From Gemmatimonadota bacterium (GTDB lineage: Bacteria > Gemmatimonadota > Gemmatimonadetes > Palauibacterales > Palauibacteraceae): 8,976 nucleotides of DNA. Location: contig JAUVTH010000051.1 in assembly GCA_030601615.1 (NCBI GenBank), positions 1 to 8,976 on the forward strand. The letters are read 5' to 3'. Within the stretch, counting starts at the first letter, position 1. Each line of letters opens with the position of its first letter. The position numbers and the translations under genes were made by a program. This document shows, one piece after another, positions 6,203 through 8,976 of the stretch. The notes beneath the pieces are model-generated. The model was not told where the DNA came from. It made no database searches and saw only the letters and a list, made by a program, of their open reading frames with translations.

Positions 6203-7945
6203 TCAGTCGTCCAGCGCCAGTCTGGAGACGACCTGTGGATCGGGCTCGACGAACAGGGTCGTGACTCGCTCGGGAACGACGGCTCCCGGGGGCGCCTTCC
6301 GCGGTTTCCGGACGTGCTTTCGCCGAGTCCAGTCCACGGCCACGACGCCACTGTGCCGCGCCTCGCTGTTCAGGGCCGCGAGGACGGCTGCCTCCACCAG
6401 GTCCGCGTGCGGTGGGTTCTGGTCGCGCCGCTCCCATCTCAGGATCACGTGCGAGCCGGCCGCCTGGCGGGCGTGCAGCCAGATATCCTCCGGGGCCGAG
6501 TGGCGAAACGTCAGGTCGTCGTTGCCCCGGGCCGATCGTCCGACACGGACTTCGAGGCCGCTTGACGTGCGGTACCGGCGATACGGCAGGATCCCGGGCG
6601 TCCTGCCGCTTCGTGGTCCGGTCTCCGAGCCACCCGATTCGGGTCGCCCTCCGACCAGGCTCCACAACTCGGCCGTCGGCCCCGCCTCCCGCAGACTGGC
6701 CAGACCGGTTTCGAGTCTGGAGATCCGGTCCGTAATGCGGGCGAGGCGTCCCGGCAGGGCCCGTGCGGCCCGGTCACGCCGGCGTGCTCTCTCGTAGTAC
6801 CGCTCGGCGTTCTGAACCGCATTCAGCCTCGGGTCAAGCTCGAGCTGCACCAGGGATCCCTCGAACCCCTCCAGCGACACGTTGGTCGCACCACGCGGAA
6901 TATCGGACTGGCGTGCCAGCAGCAGATGTCCCAACTCTCGCAGATGTTCGGCGGACTCACCCTCGAGCTGGCGACCAAGTGCCGAACGTCGTCGCTCGAG
7001 CCCCTTGATCTTATCGCGCAGCACACCTTCCAGTCGCACTGCTTCCCGGGCTTCGTCAGACGGCATCGTGACACCGGCTTCGGGATCGTCGTCGCGGGGC
7101 CATACCGATGCCTGGCTCGCTGCGGCGTACATCGCCTCCAGCAACCCGGCGTACGGTCCCGATCCAGCCTCCAGGGGAAGGGGATATGGCTGCGCAGTCT
7201 CTCCACGGGAGAGCAACCAGGCCTCGTCGGAGGGTGCATCACGAAGACTCCGGTATCGCTCGAGCGCCGCTGCCAGGCTCGCGGGGTCGTCGCTTGTGGA
7301 CGCGTCGCCGAGGACCCAGTCGACGTTGAGGGCACTGGACCATGCGGCCGACTGGAGCAACACGCGGCGCCGCTGGTCCGGTGAGTGATCCAGGAGGAGG
7401 CTCGACCACTCGCGAGTGTCGGGACACCGGCCAGCCCAGTCGCGCGCTCCCTCCGGCCGTGCGTAAATGGCTCCGGGTCGGAGGGCGCGTGCCCCGGCGG
7501 TACGCGGCCACAGGACCGCCTCGATCGCGTCGTCGCTGCCGCGCGTGAGCAGAGCGTTCCACTGATTGGTCTGCAGCTCGACGTACAGACGAAACACGGG
7601 CGGAAGGTCCGTGTGCACATCGCGGAGGCCGCCAGCCAGCTCCACCACGATCAGACGCTCATCGACCGGGGCCTCAACCGCGGTCACGAACAGCTTCCGG
7701 AACGAAATTCGCCGTCCTGATAGTGGATCTTCGGGCGGGACCGTGGGTGTGGCGATGATGAAGCCGCTGGTCGGGTGGAGAAGGAAGCCCACCGCCCGAT
7801 CCTCGTGGGAGCCATCGGCAAACACGAGCCAGGCCTCGCGGCGGTCGCGATCCAGCCACAGGCCCTCGACTCGCCGGCCCGTCCACTTTCCGCGCGCTTG
7901 CCTGGCGAGCCCCGCTATGAGAAGTGGATCGTAGCGAATCGCCAC
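6203..7945 (-). CDS. rqcH: NFACT family protein, RqcH/Rqc2-like ribosome quality control factor
   Basis: RqcH binds stalled 50S subunits carrying peptidyl-tRNA and recruits Ala-tRNA to add C-terminal alanine tails that mark the peptide for degradation. The 580 aa length matches the family. Seen: NFACT-N at about 1-200; a central region with a long charged helical pair (about 298-345 and 378-420) containing the family signature AEHLRELGHLLLARQ and LDPRLNAVQNAERYYERARR; then the C-terminal NFACT-R domain at about 455-570 with PEDIWLHARQAAGSHVIL and RRKHVRKPRKAPPGAVV. The Asp-Arg motif of NFACT-N, important for alanine tailing in Bacillus, seems to read Glu96-Arg97 in VDERLIVVEL. The usual GRHSN-like segment reads TNQWN (126-130). 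The central and C-terminal parts are well conserved, so I call the family firmly but the tailing activity less so. The GTG start at 7945 has GGGGGAG seven bases upstream. Divergent from yqeK. Confidence 0.88.
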   Translation of the reverse strand: MAIRYDPLLIAGLARQARGKWTGRRVEGLWLDRDRREAWLVFADGSHEDRAVGFLLHPTSGFIIATPTVPPEDPLSGRRISFRKLFVTAVEAPVDERLIVVELAGGLRDVHTDLPPVFRLYVELQTNQWNALLTRGSDDAIEAVLWPRTAGARALRPGAIYARPEGARDWAGRCPDTREWSSLLLDHSPDQRRRVLLQSAAWSSALNVDWVLGDASTSDDPASLAAALERYRSLRDAPSDEAWLLSRGETAQPYPLPLEAGSGPYAGLLEAMYAAASQASVWPRDDDPEAGVTMPSDEAREAVRLEGVLRDKIKGLERRRSALGRQLEGESAEHLRELGHLLLARQSDIPRGATNVSLEGFEGSLVQLELDPRLNAVQNAERYYERARRRDRAARALPGRLARITDRISRLETGLASLREAGPTAELWSLVGGRPESGGSETGPRSGRTPGILPYRRYRTSSGLEVRVGRSARGNDDLTFRHSAPEDIWLHARQAAGSHVILRWERRDQNPPHADLVEAAVLAALNSEARHSGVVAVDWTRRKHVRKPRKAPPGAVVPERVTTLFVEPDPQVVSRLALDD

Positions 7946-8017
7946 CGCTTCGCTCCCCCGTTTCCGTTCCTTCGGCCCGCCGTGCCACGGTTCTCACGGC
8001 TCGGTCCGGCCGACCCG

Positions 8018-8046
8018 TTGATGCGGCCGCTCTCAATGAATATCTA
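8018..8046 (+). promoter_or_regulatory. Candidate promoter for yqeK in the divergent rqcH-yqeK gap
   Basis: TTGATG (8018-8023) and TATCTA (8041-8046) are 17 bases apart. The -10 box lies in an unusually AT-rich island, TATCTATCTATA at 8041-8052, made of near-perfect TATC repeats, in otherwise GC-rich DNA. Predicted start near 8053 leaves a leader of about 77 bases. I found no convincing rqcH promoter on the other strand, though this AT-rich island may serve both. Confidence 0.33.
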
Positions 8047-8060
8047 TCTATACGGTCTCC

Positions 8061-8075
8061 ACGGGACAGCCCCGT
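8061..8075 (+). other. Small hairpin in the yqeK leader
   Basis: ACGGG (8061-8065) and CCCGT (8071-8075) can pair around a 5-base loop just after the predicted yqeK transcription start. With five pairs it may be an operator-like palindrome or chance. Confidence 0.15.
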
Positions 8076-8129
8076 CGGAGGGAGCGTCGATCCGGTCGAC
8101 CGACTCGCAACCAGGGGAGCCGATTCGGG

Positions 8130-8693
8130 ATGCACACGCTAGTCGAGCGCGCCGGATCCGCAGCTGAATTGCCCGACTGGGCGCGGTGTGGCCAGAAGCG
8201 CTACGCGCACAGCGTACGGGTAGGCGACCTCCTCGAGACGTGGGCGGCCGGCCTCGGCGTCCCGGAAGGGGAGCGGATGCGCTGGCGAGCGGCGGGTGTT
8301 CTTCATGACGCTCTGAAGGACGCTTCCGACGAGGATCTCCGTGCCCTGGCGGGCGACGGCTGGCCGGATCCGGTGGCTCACGCTCCCGCGTGCGCGGCCC
8401 GGCTGAGGGCGGACGGCGTCGAGGATGACTCATTGCTGAATGCGATCGCATACCACCCGGTCGGTCACCCGGACCTGGACGATCTCGGAAAGTACCTGAT
8501 CCTCGCTGACTACCTGGAGCCGGGAAGGGACTTTCAGAGCGTGGAACGTGCGTCGCTCCGGGACCGACTTCCGGCCGATGGGGACGATGTGCTCGCGGTC
8601 GTGGTCGGTCAGAGGCTGACCCGCCTTCTCGAGAAGAGGCGCCCGCTGATGAAGTGTTCCGTGGACTCATGGAACCAGTTGGTGGGGCCGTGA
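8130..8693 (+). CDS. yqeK: YqeK-like HD domain hydrolase (probable symmetrical Ap4A hydrolase)
   Basis: YqeK proteins are metal-dependent HD-domain enzymes; characterised members split diadenosine tetraphosphate (Ap4A) symmetrically into two ADP. The 187 aa length is normal. Metal-ligand motifs appear in order: His27 (RYAHSVRV), His59-Asp60 (GVLHDALKDA), His84 (PVAHAP), His109 (IAYHPVG) and Asp127 (LILADYLEPGRDF, the most characteristic YqeK segment, followed by SVERASLRDRL). The ATG at 8130 has AGGGGAG ten bases upstream, a slightly long spacing. In many bacteria yqeK follows nadD, but here it heads its own unit, divergent from rqcH, and overlaps the next gene by four bases, which implies translational coupling. 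Family assignment is firm; the substrate is taken from relatives. Confidence 0.9.
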   Translation: MHTLVERAGSAAELPDWARCGQKRYAHSVRVGDLLETWAAGLGVPEGERMRWRAAGVLHDALKDASDEDLRALAGDGWPDPVAHAPACAARLRADGVEDDSLLNAIAYHPVGHPDLDDLGKYLILADYLEPGRDFQSVERASLRDRLPADGDDVLAVVVGQRLTRLLEKRRPLMKCSVDSWNQLVGP

Positions 8694-8976
8694 TCGCCCG
8701 GGCACAAACCATGCTGCTCGTCGCCGTCCTGCTCACGGCGGGCGTTCTATTGGGTTCGTACCTTTTCGAGTGGCGCGGCCGGACGCTGCAGACGCCGGAT
8801 CAATCTTCGGAATTCGGGGGCTTACCCTCGTCGATCTCGCCCGAGTCGTTCGCGCGCCGGATCAGCGTGGAAGTGCTGAACGGTGCGGGAGAGTCAGGCG
8901 CGGCCGCTCAGATCACGGAGGCCCTGCGTGATGCCGGGTTCGACGTGAAGACGTTCGGCAACGCTTCGAGCTTCGA
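8690..8976 (+). CDS. Membrane-anchored LytR_C domain protein, cut by the right edge
   Basis: 95 codons are visible. A hydrophobic segment at about residues 7-27 (MLLVAVLLTAGVLLGSYLF) forms an N-terminal anchor. After a short polar linker comes RISVEVLNGAGESG at about 64-77, then AAAQITEALRDAGFDV, the start of a LytR_C domain, a small extracytoplasmic fold found at the end of LytR-CpsA-Psr proteins and in stand-alone anchored proteins; its function is not established. The GTG at 8690 overlaps the yqeK stop as GTGA. An in-frame ATG at 8669 would add seven residues and overlap yqeK by 25 bases, and an ATG at 8711 would remove seven. None has a well-spaced ribosome binding site (GGTGGGG ends only two bases before the GTG), so the start is uncertain. 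Confidence 0.75.
   Translation, partial: MIARAQTMLLVAVLLTAGVLLGSYLFEWRGRTLQTPDQSSEFGGLPSSISPESFARRISVEVLNGAGESGAAAQITEALRDAGFDVKTFGNASSF

Noticed and set aside
5589..6665. Minus-strand reading frame of 358 codons across the M28-rqcH junction
   Set aside because: It overlaps two well-supported genes in other frames, crosses the terminator hairpin, and has Arg/Pro/Gly-rich translation without family features.
7961..7975. TTTCCGTTC near the rqcH start, resembling part of the lexA promoter repeats
   Set aside because: Only nine shared bases, single copy, and the full TTCGGTTCC repeat is not present; likely chance.
8044..8736. Minus-strand reading frame of 230 codons opposite yqeK
   Set aside because: Pro/Arg/Ser-rich antisense shadow of yqeK, whose HD motifs are intact on the plus strand.
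1..8976. Search by eye for CRISPR repeats, tRNA genes, insertion sequence ends, prophage or defence genes
   Set aside because: No regularly spaced repeats, tRNA-like cloverleaf, transposase motif or defence-gene motif was found; the coding regions are all accounted for by housekeeping or secreted protease genes.

Overview
High-GC bacterial DNA carrying six complete or near-complete genes plus one gene fragment at the right edge. Every gene can be assigned to a known family. The mix suggests Gemmatimonadota or a similar GC-rich environmental lineage: a secreted subtilase ending in a Bacteroidetes/Gemmatimonadota-style FlgD-like sorting domain, a lipid- or membrane-exported M28 peptidase with a large PA-type insert, and a yqeK gene followed by a LytR_C membrane protein. 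This taxonomic call is an inference from gene style only; there is no rRNA gene here to confirm it.

Left part (1-1427): two minus-strand genes, lexA (SOS repressor) followed by the 5' part of truA (tRNA pseudouridine synthase), which runs off the left edge. truA seems to have its own promoter, placed so that the transcript would begin at or next to its GTG codon (a leaderless message). The 167-base gap between lexA and the divergent protease gene holds one candidate promoter for each direction. Three short direct repeats lie across the lexA promoter and are candidate operator sites.

Middle part (1428-6119): two plus-strand genes for exported proteases, an S8 subtilase of the bacillopeptidase F-like type (997 aa) and an M28 zinc aminopeptidase (513 aa). 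They are separated by 156 bases containing two hairpins. Both have signal peptides and intact catalytic residues, and together they could break down external protein (endopeptidase then exopeptidase). That cooperation is an inference from adjacency.

Right part (6120-8976): a strong GC-rich hairpin sits between the convergent M28 gene and rqcH. rqcH (minus strand) encodes an NFACT protein of the ribosome quality-control pathway. It is divergent from yqeK (HD-domain nucleotide hydrolase), which overlaps by 4 bases the start of a membrane-anchored LytR_C-domain protein cut by the right edge.

I see no tRNA, rRNA, CRISPR array, insertion sequence or prophage. The region reads as ordinary chromosome. 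The points most worth a second look are the lexA promoter repeats, the leaderless arrangement of truA, the altered Asp-Arg motif in RqcH, and the sorting-type tail of the subtilase.
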